This document shows positions 25,035 through 39,484 of a DNA stretch of 64,000 nucleotides, one piece after another. Made by a program: the position numbers and the translations under genes. The notes under the pieces are model-generated. The model made no database searches, had not been told where the DNA came from, and was given only the letters and a program-made list of their open reading frames with translations. Positions within the stretch are counted from its first letter, which is position 1; every line of letters starts with the position of its first letter. The stretch is from Calliopsis andreniformis (lineage: Eukaryota; Arthropoda; Insecta; Hymenoptera; Andrenidae): positions 1,116,001 to 1,180,000 of the forward strand of contig NW_027480505.1 of the NCBI RefSeq assembly GCF_051401765.1. The letters run 5' to 3'.

Positions 25035-28000
25035 CTGTTGTATTTATATTGTATTTTATGCTTCTGACGTTGACTTCTAAGGCCCTAACTGTTTGATCTG
25101 GTGGAGCAACGCCCTAGAGTGAAGCCTAGGTTGCCCGGAACGTAGAAATGACCATAACTTTCACACGGGTTGCAATTATTCCTGTTATAGGATGGAAAGA
25201 CTGTTGTATTTTTATTGTATTTTATACTTCAGGCGTTGACTTCTGAGGCCGTAGCTATTCGATGTGGTGGAAGAACGCCATACAGTGAAGCCTAGGTTGC
25301 CCGGAACGTAGAAATGACCATAACTTTTACACTGGTAGCAATTATTCGTTTTATACAATGGAAAAACCGTTCTATTTATTTTGTATTTTATGCTTCGGGC
25401 GTTTACTTCTGAGTCCCTAACTGTTTCGTCTGGTGGAGCAACGCCCTAGAGTGAAGCCTACGTTGCCCGGAACGTAGAAATGACCATAACTTTCACACTG
25501 GTTGCTATTATTCGTTTTATACGATGGAAAAGCCGTTATATTTATATTGTATTTTATGCTTCTGGCGTTGGCTTCTGAGGCCGTTGCTTTTCGATGTGGT
25601 GACAGAACGCCATAGAGTGAAGCCTAGGTAGCCCGGAACGTGGAAATGTCCATACCTTTCACACTGTTTGCAATTATTCATTTTATACGATGGCAAAGCT
25701 GTTGTATTTATATTGTATTTTATGCTTCTGGCGTTGACTTCTAAGGACCTAACTATTCGGTCTGGTGGAGCAACGCCCTAGAGTGAAGCCTAGGCTGCTC
25801 GGAATGTAGAAATGACCATAACTTTCACACTGGTAGGAATTATTCGTTTTATACGATGGAAAAACCTTTGTATTTATTTTGTATTTGGTGCTCCTGGCGT
25901 TGACTTCTTAGGCGCTAACTATTGCGTCTGGTGGACCAGCGCCCTAGAGTGAAGCCTAGGTTTCCCGGAACGTAGTACTGACCATCTCTTTCACAATTGT
26001 TGCAATTATTCCCGTTATACGATGGAAAGGCTGTTGTATTTATGCTGCATTTTATGCTTCTGGCGTTGACTTCTTAGGCCCTAACTATTCGATCTGGTGG
26101 ACCAACGCCCTAGAGTGAAGCCTAGGTTGCACGGATCGTAGAAATGACCATATCTTTCACACTGGTTACAATTATTCCCGTTATACGATGGAAAAGCTGT
26201 TGTATTTTTATTGTATTTTCTGCTTCTGGCTTTGACTTCTATGGTCCTAACTATTCGATCTGGTAGGGCAACGTCCAAGAGTGAAGCCTATGTTGGCCGG
26301 AACGTAAAAATGACCATTAGTTTCACACCGGTTGCAATTATTCCTGTTATACGATGGAAGGACTGTTGTATTTTTAATGTATTTTATGCTTCTGGCGTTG
26401 TCCTCGTAGGCCCTAACTATTCGATCTGGTGGAGCAACGCCCTAGAGTGAAGCCTAGGTTGCACGGAACATAGAAATGGCCATTACTTTCACACTGTTTG
26501 CAAATATACATTATATACGACGGTCAAGCTGTTGTATTTATTTTGTATTTTATGCTTCTGACGTAGGCTTCTTAGGACCTAACTATTCGATCTGGTGAAT
26601 CAACGCCCTAGAGTGATGCCTAGATTGCCGGAACGTAGAAATGACCATTACCTTCACGCTTGTTGCAATTATTCCTGTTATACGATGAAAAAACTGTTGT
26701 ATTTTTATTGTATTTTATGCTTCAGGTGTGACTTCTAAGGCTGTAGCTATTCGATCTGGTGGAGCAACGCCCTAGAGTGAAGCCTATGTTGCACGAAACG
26801 TAGAAATGGCCATCACTTACACACTGGTTGCAATTATTCCTGTTATACGATGGAAATGCTCTTGTATATTTATTGTATATTATGCTTCGGGTGTTGACTT
26901 CTATGGCCCCGACTATTCGATCTGGTGGAGCAACGCCCTACAGTGAAGCCCAGGTTGCCCGGAACGTAGAAATGACCATAACTTTCACACTGGTTGCAAT
27001 TATTCGTTTTATAAGACGGAAAAACTGTTGTATTTATATTGTATTTTATGCTTCTGGCGTTGACTTCTACGGCCGTAGCTGTTCAATGTGGTCGAGTAAC
27101 GCCCTAGAGAGAAACCTGGGTTGCCCGGGTCGTAGGAATGACCATCACTTTCACACTGGTTGCAATTATTACTGCTATACGATGGAAAAACTGTTCCGTC
27201 TTCATGTATTTTATGCTTCTGGCGTTGACTTCTTAGGCCCTAGCTATTCGATCTGGTCGAACAACGCCCTAGAGTGAAGCCTAGCTTGCCCGGACCCTAG
27301 GAATGACCACCACTTTCACACTGGTTGCAATTATTCCCGTTATAAGATGGAAAAGCTGTTGTATTTTATTGTATTTTCTGCTTCTGGCTTTGACTTCTAT
27401 TGTCCTAGCTATTCGATCTGGTAGGACAACGTCCAAGAGTGAAGCCTATGTTGGCCGGAACGTAGAAATGACCATTAGTTTCACACTGGTTGCAATTATT
27501 CCTGTTATACGATGGAAGAACTGTTGTATTTTTATTGTATTTTATGCTTCTGGCGTTGACTTCTTAGGCACTAACTATTCTATCTGGTGGAGCAACCCCC
27601 TAGAGAGAAGCCTAAGTCGCCCGGAACGTAGAAACGGCCATAACTTTCACACTGGTTGCTATTATTCGTTTTATACGATGGAAATGCTGTTGTATTTATA
27701 TTGTATTTTATGCTTCTGGCGTTGACTTCTTACGCCCTAACTATTCGATCTGGTGGAACAACGCCCTAGAGTGAAGCCTAGGTTGCACGGATCGTAGAAA
27801 TGACCACATCTTTCACACTAGTTGCAATTATTCCTGTTATACTAGGGAAGGACTGTTGTATATTATGCTTCTGGCGTTTACTTCTTAGGCCCTGACTATT
27901 CGATCTGGTGGAGAAACGCCCTAGAGTGAAGCCTACGTTGCCCGGAAGGTAGAAATGACCGTTACTTTCACAATGTATGAATTATTCATTTTATATGATG

Positions 28001-30992
28001 GAAAAACTGTTTTACTTATTTTGTATTTTATACTTCTTGCGTTGACTTCGAGGGCCGTAGCTATTGGATGTGGTGGAGCAACGCCCGAGAGTAAAACCTA
28101 GGTTGCCCGGAACGTAGAAGAGACCATAAATTTCACACTGGTAGCAATTATTCATTTTAAGCGATTTAAAAGATGTTGTATTTATATTGTATTTTATGCT
28201 TCTGGCGTTGACTTCTAAGGCCGTAGCTATTCGATCTGGTGGACCAACGCCCTAGAGTGAAGCCTAGCTTGCCCGGAACGTAGAAATGACCACCACTTTC
28301 ACACTGGTTGCAATTATTCCTGTTATACGATGGAAAAACTGTTGTATTTTTATTGTATTTTATGCTTCTGGCGTTGACTTCTTAGGCCCTAACTATTCGA
28401 TCTGGTGGAACAACGCCCTAGAGTGAAGCCTAGGTTGCACGGATCGTAGAAATGACCACATCTTTCACACTGGTTGCAATTATTCCTGTTATATGATGGA
28501 AAAACTGTTGTATTTATTTTGTATTTGGTGCTCCTGGCGTTGACTTCTTAGGCGCTAACTATTGCGTCTGGTGGACCAGCGCCCTAGAGTGAAGCCTAGG
28601 TTTCCCGGAACGTAGTAATGACCATCTCTTTCACAATTGTTGCAATTATTCCCGTTATACGATGGAAAGGCTGTTGTGTTTTTATTGTATTTTCAACTTC
28701 TGGCTTTGACTTCTATGGTCCTGGCTATTCGATCTGGTAGGGCAACGTCCAAGAGTGAAGCCTATGTTGGCTGGATCGTAGAAATGACAAGTACCTTCAC
28801 AATGGTTGCAGTTATTCCTGTCATACGATGGAAAAGCTGTTGTATTTATATTGTGTTTTATGCTTCTGACGTTGACTTCTTAGGCCGTAGCTATTCGATC
28901 TGGTGGAGCAACGCCCTAGAGTGAAGCCTAGGTTGTCTGAACGTAGAAATGACAAGTACCGTCACAATAGCTGCAGTCATTCCTGTTATACGATGGGAAA
29001 GCTGTTGTATATATATTGTATTTTATGCTCCTGGCGTTGACTTCTTAGTCCCTATCTATTCGATCTGGTGGAGCAACGCCCTAGAGTGAAGCCTAGGTTG
29101 CCTGGATCACAGAAATGACCATTAATTTCACACTTTTTGGAATTATTCATTTTATACGATGGAAAAACTGTTGTACTTATATTGTATTTTGTTATTCTGA
29201 CGTTGAATTCTCAGTCCCTAGCTATTCGACCTGGTGGAGCAACGCCCTAGAGTGAAGCCTAGGTTGCCTGGATCATAGAAATGACCATTAATTTCACACT
29301 TTTTGGAATTATTCATTTTATACGATGGAAAAACTGTTGTACTTACAATGTATTTTGTTATTCTGGCGTAGAATTCTCACTCCCTAGCTATTCGATCTGG
29401 CGGAGCATCGCCCTAGAGTGATGCCTAGGTTGCCCGGGACGTAGAAATGACCATTACTTTCACACTGTTTACAAATATACATTATATACGAAGGTCAAAC
29501 TGTTGTATTTATATTGTATTTTATGCTTCGGGCGTTGACTTCTATAGCCCTACCTATTCGATCTGGTGGAGGTACGCCCTAGAGTCTAGCCTAGGTTTCC
29601 CGGAACGGAGATATGACCAAAACCGTGACACTGGTTGCAATTATTCGTTTTATACGATGGAAAAACTGTTGTATTTTTATTGTATTTTATGCGTCTGGCG
29701 TTATGTTGTTAGGCGCTATCTATTCGATCTGGTGGAGCAACGCCCTAGCGTCAAGCCTATGTTGGCCGGAACGTAGAAATGACAATTACTTTCACACTGG
29801 TTGCAATTATTCCTGTTATACTATGGAAAAACTGTTGTACTTTTATTGTATTGTATGCTTCTGGCGTTGACTTCTAAGGCCATAACTCTTCGATCTGGTG
29901 GAGCAATGCCTCAGAGTTAAGTCTAGAATGCCCGAAACGTCGAAATGATCATTACCTTCACACACGTTGCAATTACTCATACTATACGATGGAAAAACTG
30001 TTGCATTTTTATTGTATTTTATGCGTCTGGCGTTGATTTCTAAGGCCCTAACTATTCGACCTGGTGTAGTAACGCCGGAGAGTGAGGCCTAGGTTGCAGG
30101 GAACGTAGAAATGGCCATTACTTTCACAATAGCTGCAATTACTCCTGTTATGCGATGGAAAAACTGTTGTAATTTTATTTTATTTTATGCTTCTGGCGTT
30201 GACTTCTTAGGCCCTATCTATTCTATCTGGTTGTGCGACGCCCTAGAGTGAAGCCTAGGTTGCCCAGAACGTAGAAATGACCATGACCTTCACACTTCTT
30301 GCAATTATTCCTGATGTACGATGGAAAAACTGTTGTATCTTTATTGTATTTTATGCTTCAGGCGTTGACTTCCATGGCCCTACGTATTCGATCTGGTGGA
30401 GCAACGCCCTAGAGTCTAGCCTAGGCTGCCGGGAACGTAGATAGGACCATAGCTTTGACACTGGTTGCAATTATTCGTTTTATAGGATGGAAAAGCTGTT
30501 GTATTTTTATTGTACTTTATGCTTCTGGTGTTGAATTCTAAGTCCCTAGCTATTCCACCTGGTAGAGCAACGCCCTAGAGTGAAGCCTAGGTTGCCCGGA
30601 AGGTAGAAATGACCATTACTTTCACACTGTTTGCAATTATTCATTTTATACGATGGAAGAGCTGTTGTATTTATATTGTATTTTATGTATCGGGCGTTGA
30701 CTTCTATGGCCCTACCTCTTCGACCTGGTGTAGCAACGCCCTAGAGTGAAGCCTAGGTTGCCCGGAAGGTAGAAATGACCATTACTTTCACACTGTTTGC
30801 AATTATTCATTCTATACGATGGAAATACTGCTGTATTTTTATTGTATTTAAGATTCTAGCGTTGAATTCTAAGTCCCTAACTATTCGATCTCTTGGAGCA
30901 ACTCCCTAGAGTGAAGCCTAGGTCGCTCGGAACGTAGAAATGACCATCACTTTTACTCTGGTTGCAATTATTCCTGTGATACGATGGAAAAA
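25035..30992 (-). repeat. Higher-order repeat unit copy A (about 36 monomers, 5,958 bp)
   Basis: Bases 25,035-30,645 are repeated at 30,993-36,603, with a constant offset of 5,958 bp and almost no change. By eye I found three substitutions: T at 26,727 versus C at 32,685, C at 29,401 versus T at 35,359, and A at 30,220 versus T at 36,178. Bases 30,646-30,992 then match 37,102-37,448 at an offset of 6,456. Copy A therefore lacks 498 bp, exactly three monomers, that copy B carries. The left edge is sharp: upstream of 25,035 the sequences differ at several positions within 20 bp. The near-identity contrasts with ordinary neighbouring monomers, which differ clearly from each other, so the duplication is recent. 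Confidence 0.93.
27835..27875 (-). repeat. Shortened monomer with an ~11-bp deletion
   Basis: The usual TTGTATTTTTATTGTATTTT has collapsed to TTGTATATTATGC. The full-length sequence holds a direct repeat TTGTATTTT twice, 11 bp apart, so slippage or exchange between them would remove 11 bp. The same or an equivalent deletion is seen near 33,813, 39,112, 40,757 and 41,240. All belong to copies A, B, C and their mosaics, which marks common descent. Confidence 0.85.
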
Positions 30993-33900
30993 CTGTTGTA
31001 TTTATATTGTATTTTATGCTTCTGACGTTGACTTCTAAGGCCCTAACTGTTTGATCTGGTGGAGCAACGCCCTAGAGTGAAGCCTAGGTTGCCCGGAACG
31101 TAGAAATGACCATAACTTTCACACGGGTTGCAATTATTCCTGTTATAGGATGGAAAGACTGTTGTATTTTTATTGTATTTTATACTTCAGGCGTTGACTT
31201 CTGAGGCCGTAGCTATTCGATGTGGTGGAAGAACGCCATACAGTGAAGCCTAGGTTGCCCGGAACGTAGAAATGACCATAACTTTTACACTGGTAGCAAT
31301 TATTCGTTTTATACAATGGAAAAACCGTTCTATTTATTTTGTATTTTATGCTTCGGGCGTTTACTTCTGAGTCCCTAACTGTTTCGTCTGGTGGAGCAAC
31401 GCCCTAGAGTGAAGCCTACGTTGCCCGGAACGTAGAAATGACCATAACTTTCACACTGGTTGCTATTATTCGTTTTATACGATGGAAAAGCCGTTATATT
31501 TATATTGTATTTTATGCTTCTGGCGTTGGCTTCTGAGGCCGTTGCTTTTCGATGTGGTGACAGAACGCCATAGAGTGAAGCCTAGGTAGCCCGGAACGTG
31601 GAAATGTCCATACCTTTCACACTGTTTGCAATTATTCATTTTATACGATGGCAAAGCTGTTGTATTTATATTGTATTTTATGCTTCTGGCGTTGACTTCT
31701 AAGGACCTAACTATTCGGTCTGGTGGAGCAACGCCCTAGAGTGAAGCCTAGGCTGCTCGGAATGTAGAAATGACCATAACTTTCACACTGGTAGGAATTA
31801 TTCGTTTTATACGATGGAAAAACCTTTGTATTTATTTTGTATTTGGTGCTCCTGGCGTTGACTTCTTAGGCGCTAACTATTGCGTCTGGTGGACCAGCGC
31901 CCTAGAGTGAAGCCTAGGTTTCCCGGAACGTAGTACTGACCATCTCTTTCACAATTGTTGCAATTATTCCCGTTATACGATGGAAAGGCTGTTGTATTTA
32001 TGCTGCATTTTATGCTTCTGGCGTTGACTTCTTAGGCCCTAACTATTCGATCTGGTGGACCAACGCCCTAGAGTGAAGCCTAGGTTGCACGGATCGTAGA
32101 AATGACCATATCTTTCACACTGGTTACAATTATTCCCGTTATACGATGGAAAAGCTGTTGTATTTTTATTGTATTTTCTGCTTCTGGCTTTGACTTCTAT
32201 GGTCCTAACTATTCGATCTGGTAGGGCAACGTCCAAGAGTGAAGCCTATGTTGGCCGGAACGTAAAAATGACCATTAGTTTCACACCGGTTGCAATTATT
32301 CCTGTTATACGATGGAAGGACTGTTGTATTTTTAATGTATTTTATGCTTCTGGCGTTGTCCTCGTAGGCCCTAACTATTCGATCTGGTGGAGCAACGCCC
32401 TAGAGTGAAGCCTAGGTTGCACGGAACATAGAAATGGCCATTACTTTCACACTGTTTGCAAATATACATTATATACGACGGTCAAGCTGTTGTATTTATT
32501 TTGTATTTTATGCTTCTGACGTAGGCTTCTTAGGACCTAACTATTCGATCTGGTGAATCAACGCCCTAGAGTGATGCCTAGATTGCCGGAACGTAGAAAT
32601 GACCATTACCTTCACGCTTGTTGCAATTATTCCTGTTATACGATGAAAAAACTGTTGTATTTTTATTGTATTTTATGCTTCAGGCGTGACTTCTAAGGCT
32701 GTAGCTATTCGATCTGGTGGAGCAACGCCCTAGAGTGAAGCCTATGTTGCACGAAACGTAGAAATGGCCATCACTTACACACTGGTTGCAATTATTCCTG
32801 TTATACGATGGAAATGCTCTTGTATATTTATTGTATATTATGCTTCGGGTGTTGACTTCTATGGCCCCGACTATTCGATCTGGTGGAGCAACGCCCTACA
32901 GTGAAGCCCAGGTTGCCCGGAACGTAGAAATGACCATAACTTTCACACTGGTTGCAATTATTCGTTTTATAAGACGGAAAAACTGTTGTATTTATATTGT
33001 ATTTTATGCTTCTGGCGTTGACTTCTACGGCCGTAGCTGTTCAATGTGGTCGAGTAACGCCCTAGAGAGAAACCTGGGTTGCCCGGGTCGTAGGAATGAC
33101 CATCACTTTCACACTGGTTGCAATTATTACTGCTATACGATGGAAAAACTGTTCCGTCTTCATGTATTTTATGCTTCTGGCGTTGACTTCTTAGGCCCTA
33201 GCTATTCGATCTGGTCGAACAACGCCCTAGAGTGAAGCCTAGCTTGCCCGGACCCTAGGAATGACCACCACTTTCACACTGGTTGCAATTATTCCCGTTA
33301 TAAGATGGAAAAGCTGTTGTATTTTATTGTATTTTCTGCTTCTGGCTTTGACTTCTATTGTCCTAGCTATTCGATCTGGTAGGACAACGTCCAAGAGTGA
33401 AGCCTATGTTGGCCGGAACGTAGAAATGACCATTAGTTTCACACTGGTTGCAATTATTCCTGTTATACGATGGAAGAACTGTTGTATTTTTATTGTATTT
33501 TATGCTTCTGGCGTTGACTTCTTAGGCACTAACTATTCTATCTGGTGGAGCAACCCCCTAGAGAGAAGCCTAAGTCGCCCGGAACGTAGAAACGGCCATA
33601 ACTTTCACACTGGTTGCTATTATTCGTTTTATACGATGGAAATGCTGTTGTATTTATATTGTATTTTATGCTTCTGGCGTTGACTTCTTACGCCCTAACT
33701 ATTCGATCTGGTGGAACAACGCCCTAGAGTGAAGCCTAGGTTGCACGGATCGTAGAAATGACCACATCTTTCACACTAGTTGCAATTATTCCTGTTATAC
33801 TAGGGAAGGACTGTTGTATATTATGCTTCTGGCGTTTACTTCTTAGGCCCTGACTATTCGATCTGGTGGAGAAACGCCCTAGAGTGAAGCCTACGTTGCC

Positions 33901-36900
33901 CGGAAGGTAGAAATGACCGTTACTTTCACAATGTATGAATTATTCATTTTATATGATGGAAAAACTGTTTTACTTATTTTGTATTTTATACTTCTTGCGT
34001 TGACTTCGAGGGCCGTAGCTATTGGATGTGGTGGAGCAACGCCCGAGAGTAAAACCTAGGTTGCCCGGAACGTAGAAGAGACCATAAATTTCACACTGGT
34101 AGCAATTATTCATTTTAAGCGATTTAAAAGATGTTGTATTTATATTGTATTTTATGCTTCTGGCGTTGACTTCTAAGGCCGTAGCTATTCGATCTGGTGG
34201 ACCAACGCCCTAGAGTGAAGCCTAGCTTGCCCGGAACGTAGAAATGACCACCACTTTCACACTGGTTGCAATTATTCCTGTTATACGATGGAAAAACTGT
34301 TGTATTTTTATTGTATTTTATGCTTCTGGCGTTGACTTCTTAGGCCCTAACTATTCGATCTGGTGGAACAACGCCCTAGAGTGAAGCCTAGGTTGCACGG
34401 ATCGTAGAAATGACCACATCTTTCACACTGGTTGCAATTATTCCTGTTATATGATGGAAAAACTGTTGTATTTATTTTGTATTTGGTGCTCCTGGCGTTG
34501 ACTTCTTAGGCGCTAACTATTGCGTCTGGTGGACCAGCGCCCTAGAGTGAAGCCTAGGTTTCCCGGAACGTAGTAATGACCATCTCTTTCACAATTGTTG
34601 CAATTATTCCCGTTATACGATGGAAAGGCTGTTGTGTTTTTATTGTATTTTCAACTTCTGGCTTTGACTTCTATGGTCCTGGCTATTCGATCTGGTAGGG
34701 CAACGTCCAAGAGTGAAGCCTATGTTGGCTGGATCGTAGAAATGACAAGTACCTTCACAATGGTTGCAGTTATTCCTGTCATACGATGGAAAAGCTGTTG
34801 TATTTATATTGTGTTTTATGCTTCTGACGTTGACTTCTTAGGCCGTAGCTATTCGATCTGGTGGAGCAACGCCCTAGAGTGAAGCCTAGGTTGTCTGAAC
34901 GTAGAAATGACAAGTACCGTCACAATAGCTGCAGTCATTCCTGTTATACGATGGGAAAGCTGTTGTATATATATTGTATTTTATGCTCCTGGCGTTGACT
35001 TCTTAGTCCCTATCTATTCGATCTGGTGGAGCAACGCCCTAGAGTGAAGCCTAGGTTGCCTGGATCACAGAAATGACCATTAATTTCACACTTTTTGGAA
35101 TTATTCATTTTATACGATGGAAAAACTGTTGTACTTATATTGTATTTTGTTATTCTGACGTTGAATTCTCAGTCCCTAGCTATTCGACCTGGTGGAGCAA
35201 CGCCCTAGAGTGAAGCCTAGGTTGCCTGGATCATAGAAATGACCATTAATTTCACACTTTTTGGAATTATTCATTTTATACGATGGAAAAACTGTTGTAC
35301 TTACAATGTATTTTGTTATTCTGGCGTAGAATTCTCACTCCCTAGCTATTCGATCTGGTGGAGCATCGCCCTAGAGTGATGCCTAGGTTGCCCGGGACGT
35401 AGAAATGACCATTACTTTCACACTGTTTACAAATATACATTATATACGAAGGTCAAACTGTTGTATTTATATTGTATTTTATGCTTCGGGCGTTGACTTC
35501 TATAGCCCTACCTATTCGATCTGGTGGAGGTACGCCCTAGAGTCTAGCCTAGGTTTCCCGGAACGGAGATATGACCAAAACCGTGACACTGGTTGCAATT
35601 ATTCGTTTTATACGATGGAAAAACTGTTGTATTTTTATTGTATTTTATGCGTCTGGCGTTATGTTGTTAGGCGCTATCTATTCGATCTGGTGGAGCAACG
35701 CCCTAGCGTCAAGCCTATGTTGGCCGGAACGTAGAAATGACAATTACTTTCACACTGGTTGCAATTATTCCTGTTATACTATGGAAAAACTGTTGTACTT
35801 TTATTGTATTGTATGCTTCTGGCGTTGACTTCTAAGGCCATAACTCTTCGATCTGGTGGAGCAATGCCTCAGAGTTAAGTCTAGAATGCCCGAAACGTCG
35901 AAATGATCATTACCTTCACACACGTTGCAATTACTCATACTATACGATGGAAAAACTGTTGCATTTTTATTGTATTTTATGCGTCTGGCGTTGATTTCTA
36001 AGGCCCTAACTATTCGACCTGGTGTAGTAACGCCGGAGAGTGAGGCCTAGGTTGCAGGGAACGTAGAAATGGCCATTACTTTCACAATAGCTGCAATTAC
36101 TCCTGTTATGCGATGGAAAAACTGTTGTAATTTTATTTTATTTTATGCTTCTGGCGTTGACTTCTTAGGCCCTATCTTTTCTATCTGGTTGTGCGACGCC
36201 CTAGAGTGAAGCCTAGGTTGCCCAGAACGTAGAAATGACCATGACCTTCACACTTCTTGCAATTATTCCTGATGTACGATGGAAAAACTGTTGTATCTTT
36301 ATTGTATTTTATGCTTCAGGCGTTGACTTCCATGGCCCTACGTATTCGATCTGGTGGAGCAACGCCCTAGAGTCTAGCCTAGGCTGCCGGGAACGTAGAT
36401 AGGACCATAGCTTTGACACTGGTTGCAATTATTCGTTTTATAGGATGGAAAAGCTGTTGTATTTTTATTGTACTTTATGCTTCTGGTGTTGAATTCTAAG
36501 TCCCTAGCTATTCCACCTGGTAGAGCAACGCCCTAGAGTGAAGCCTAGGTTGCCCGGAAGGTAGAAATGACCATTACTTTCACACTGTTTGCAATTATTC
36601 ATTCTATACGATGGAAATACTGCTGTATTTTTATTGTATTTTATGATTCTAGCGTTGAATTCTAAGTCCCTAACTATTCGATCTCGTGGAGCAACGCCCC
36701 AGAGTGAACCCTAGCTCGCTCGGAACGTAGAAATGTCCATCACCTTTACTCTGGTTGCAATTATTCATGTTATACGATGGAAAAACTCTAGTATCTTTAT
36801 TGTATTTTATGCTTCGGGCATTGACTTCTATGGCCCTACCCATTCGATCTGGTGGAGGAACGCCATAGAGTGAAGCCTTGGCTGCCGGGAACGCACAAAC

Positions 36901-37474
36901 GACCGTTACTTTCACAATGTTCGCAATTATTCATTCTATACGATTGAAAAACTGTTGTATTTGTATTGTGTTCAATGCTTCTGACGTTGACTTCTAAGGC
37001 CGTAGCTATTCGATGTGGTGGAGCAACGCCCTAGAGTGAAGCCTAGGTAGCCCGGAACGTAGAAATGACCATCATCTTCACACTGTTTGCAATTATTCAT
37101 TTTATACGATGGAAGAGCTGTTGTATTTATATTGTATTTTATGTATCGGGCGTTGACTTCTATGGCCCTACCTCTTCGACCTGGTGTAGCAACGCCCTAG
37201 AGTGAAGCCTAGGTTGCCCGGAAGGTAGAAATGACCATTACTTTCACACTGTTTGCAATTATTCATTCTATACGATGGAAATACTGCTGTATTTTTATTG
37301 TATTTAAGATTCTAGCGTTGAATTCTAAGTCCCTAACTATTCGATCTCTTGGAGCAACTCCCTAGAGTGAAGCCTAGGTCGCTCGGAACGTAGAAATGAC
37401 CATCACTTTTACTCTGGTTGCAATTATTCCTGTGATACGATGGAAAAACTGTTGTATTTATATTGTATTTTATG
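30993..37474 (-). repeat. Higher-order repeat unit copy B (with an extra 3 monomers)
   Basis: This is the direct tandem partner of copy A and starts where copy A ends. It contains 498 bp (36,604-37,101) absent from A. The start of that extra stretch resembles 37,268 onward (offset 664, four monomers), including the phrase TATACGATGGAAATACTGCTG. This suggests it arose by an internal unequal exchange, or was lost from A by one. Homology to A ends around 37,474, where TTCTGACG in A/B is TTCTGGCG here and the next bases diverge. Confidence 0.9.
36604..37101 (-). repeat. Three-monomer (498 bp) indel between copies A and B
   Basis: The offset between A and B changes from 5,958 to 6,456 at this point, a difference of 498, or 3 times 166. 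Flanking bases match A on both sides. Loss or gain of a whole number of monomers is the expected product of misaligned exchange within a satellite. Which copy is ancestral cannot be told from this window alone. Confidence 0.85.
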
Positions 37475-38204
37475 CTTCTGGCGTTGACTTCTCAGGCCCT
37501 AATTATTTGATCTGGTGGAGCACCGCCCTAGAGTGAAGCCTAGGTTGCCCGGAACGTAGAACATACCATTACCTTCACACTGGTTGCAATTATTCCTGTT
37601 ATACGATGAAAATACTGTTGCATCTTTATTGTATTTTATGCTCCTGGCGTTGACTTCTAAGGCCCTAACTATTCGATCTGGTGGAGGAACGCCATAGAGT
37701 GAATCCTAGCATACCCGGAACGTAGAAATGACCATTACTTTCACACTGGTTGCAATTATTCCTGTTATACGATGGAAAAACTGTTGTATCTTTATTGTAT
37801 TTTATGCTTCAGGCGTTGACTTCCATGGCCCTACGTATTCGATCTGGTGGAGCAACGCCCTAGAGTCTAGCCTAGGTTGCCGGGAACGTAGAAAGGACCA
37901 TAGCTTTGACACTGGTTGCAATTATTCGTTTTATAGGATGGAAAAGCTGTTGTATTTTTATTGTACTTTATGCTTCTGGTGTTGAATTCTAAGTCCCTAG
38001 CTATTCCACCTGGTAGAGCAACGCCCTAGAGAGAAGCCTAGGTTGCCCGGAACCTAGAAATGACCATTACTTTCACACTGTTTGCAATTATTCATTTTAT
38101 ACTATTAAAAAAGTGTTGTACTTATATTTCATTTTATTCTTCTGGCGTTGACTTCTAAGGTCGTAGCTATTAGATGTAGTGGAGCAACGCTCTGCAGTGA
38201 CGCC

Positions 38205-39484
38205 TAGATTGCCCGGAACATAGAAATGACCATATCTTTCACACTGGTTACAATTATTCCCGTTATACGATGGAAAAGCTGTTGTATTTTTATTGTATTT
38301 TCTGCTTCTGGCTTTGACTTCTATGGTCCTAGCTATTCGATCTGGTAGGAAAACGTCCAAGAGTGAAGCCTATGTTGGCCGGAACGTAGAAATGACCATT
38401 AGTTTCACACCGTTTGCAATTATTACTGTTATACGGTGGAAGGACTGTTGTATTTTTATTGTATTTTATGCTTCTGGCGTTTACTTCCTAGGCCCTAACT
38501 ATTCGACCTGGTGGAACAACGCCCTAGAGTGAAGCCTAGGTTGCACGGAACGTAGAAATGACCATCACTTTTACTCTGGTTGCAATTATTCCTGTGATAC
38601 GATGGAAAAACCTTTGTATTTATTTTGTATTTGGTGCTCCTGGCGTTGACTTCTTAGGCGCTAACTATTGCGTCTGGTGGACCAGCGCCCTAGAGTGAAG
38701 CCTAGGTTTCCCGGAACGTAGTAATGACCATCTCTTTCACAATTGTTGCAATTATTCCCGTTATACGATGGAAAGGCTGTTGTATTTATGCTGCATTTTA
38801 TGCTTCTGGCGTTGACTTCTTAGGCCCTAACTATTCGTTCTGGTGGAACAACGCCCTGGAGGGCATCCTAGGTTGCCCGGAACGTAGAAATGACAATATC
38901 TTTCACACTGGTTGCAATTATTCCTGTTATACGATGTACAAGCCGTTGCATTTTTATTGTACTTTATGCTTCTCGCGTTGACTTCTAAGGCCCTATGTAT
39001 TCGATCTGGTGGAGCAATAGCTCAGAGTTAAGTCTAGGATGCCCGCAGCGTAGAAATGGCCATTACTTTCACACTGGTTGCAATTATTCCTGTTATACGA
39101 GGGAAGGACTGTTGTATTTTATGCTTCTGGCGTTTACTTCTTAGGCTCTGACTATTCGATCTGGTGGAGAAACGCCCTAGAGTGAAGCCTACGTTGCCCG
39201 GAAGGTAGAAATGACCGTTACTTTCACAATGTATGAATTATTCATTTTATACGGTGGAAAAACTGTTTTACTTATATTGTATTTTATACTTCTGGCGTTG
39301 ACATCGAAGGCCGTAGCTATTGGATGTGGTGGATCAACGCCCCAGAGTAAAACCTAGGTTGCCCGGAACGTAGAAAAGACCATAAATTTCACACTGGTAG
39401 CAATTATTCATTTTAAGCGATGGAAAAGATGTTATATTTATATTGTATTTTATGCTTCTGGCGTTGACTTCTAAGGCCGTAGCT
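38205..39484 (-). repeat. Mosaic of copy A/B fragments upstream of copy C
   Basis: Three fragments of the ~6 kb unit appear out of order: about 38,221-38,560 resembles 32,101 onward, about 38,590-38,850 resembles 31,815-32,060, and 39,077-39,484 resembles 33,783-34,195. Between them lie monomers without such a close partner, including a decayed copy of the 48-bp marker at 39,013. The order differs from A and B, so at least two rearrangements are needed. Confidence 0.7.

Noticed and set aside
26828..27277. Longest open reading frame (149 codons), with an identical copy at 32,786
   Set aside because: It is satellite sequence read through about 2.7 monomers. Its peptide repeats the same phrases as dozens of other frames on both strands, and 166 leaves remainder 1 modulo 3, so each monomer shifts frame. 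There is no start context or gene structure. The identical copy follows from the A/B duplication.
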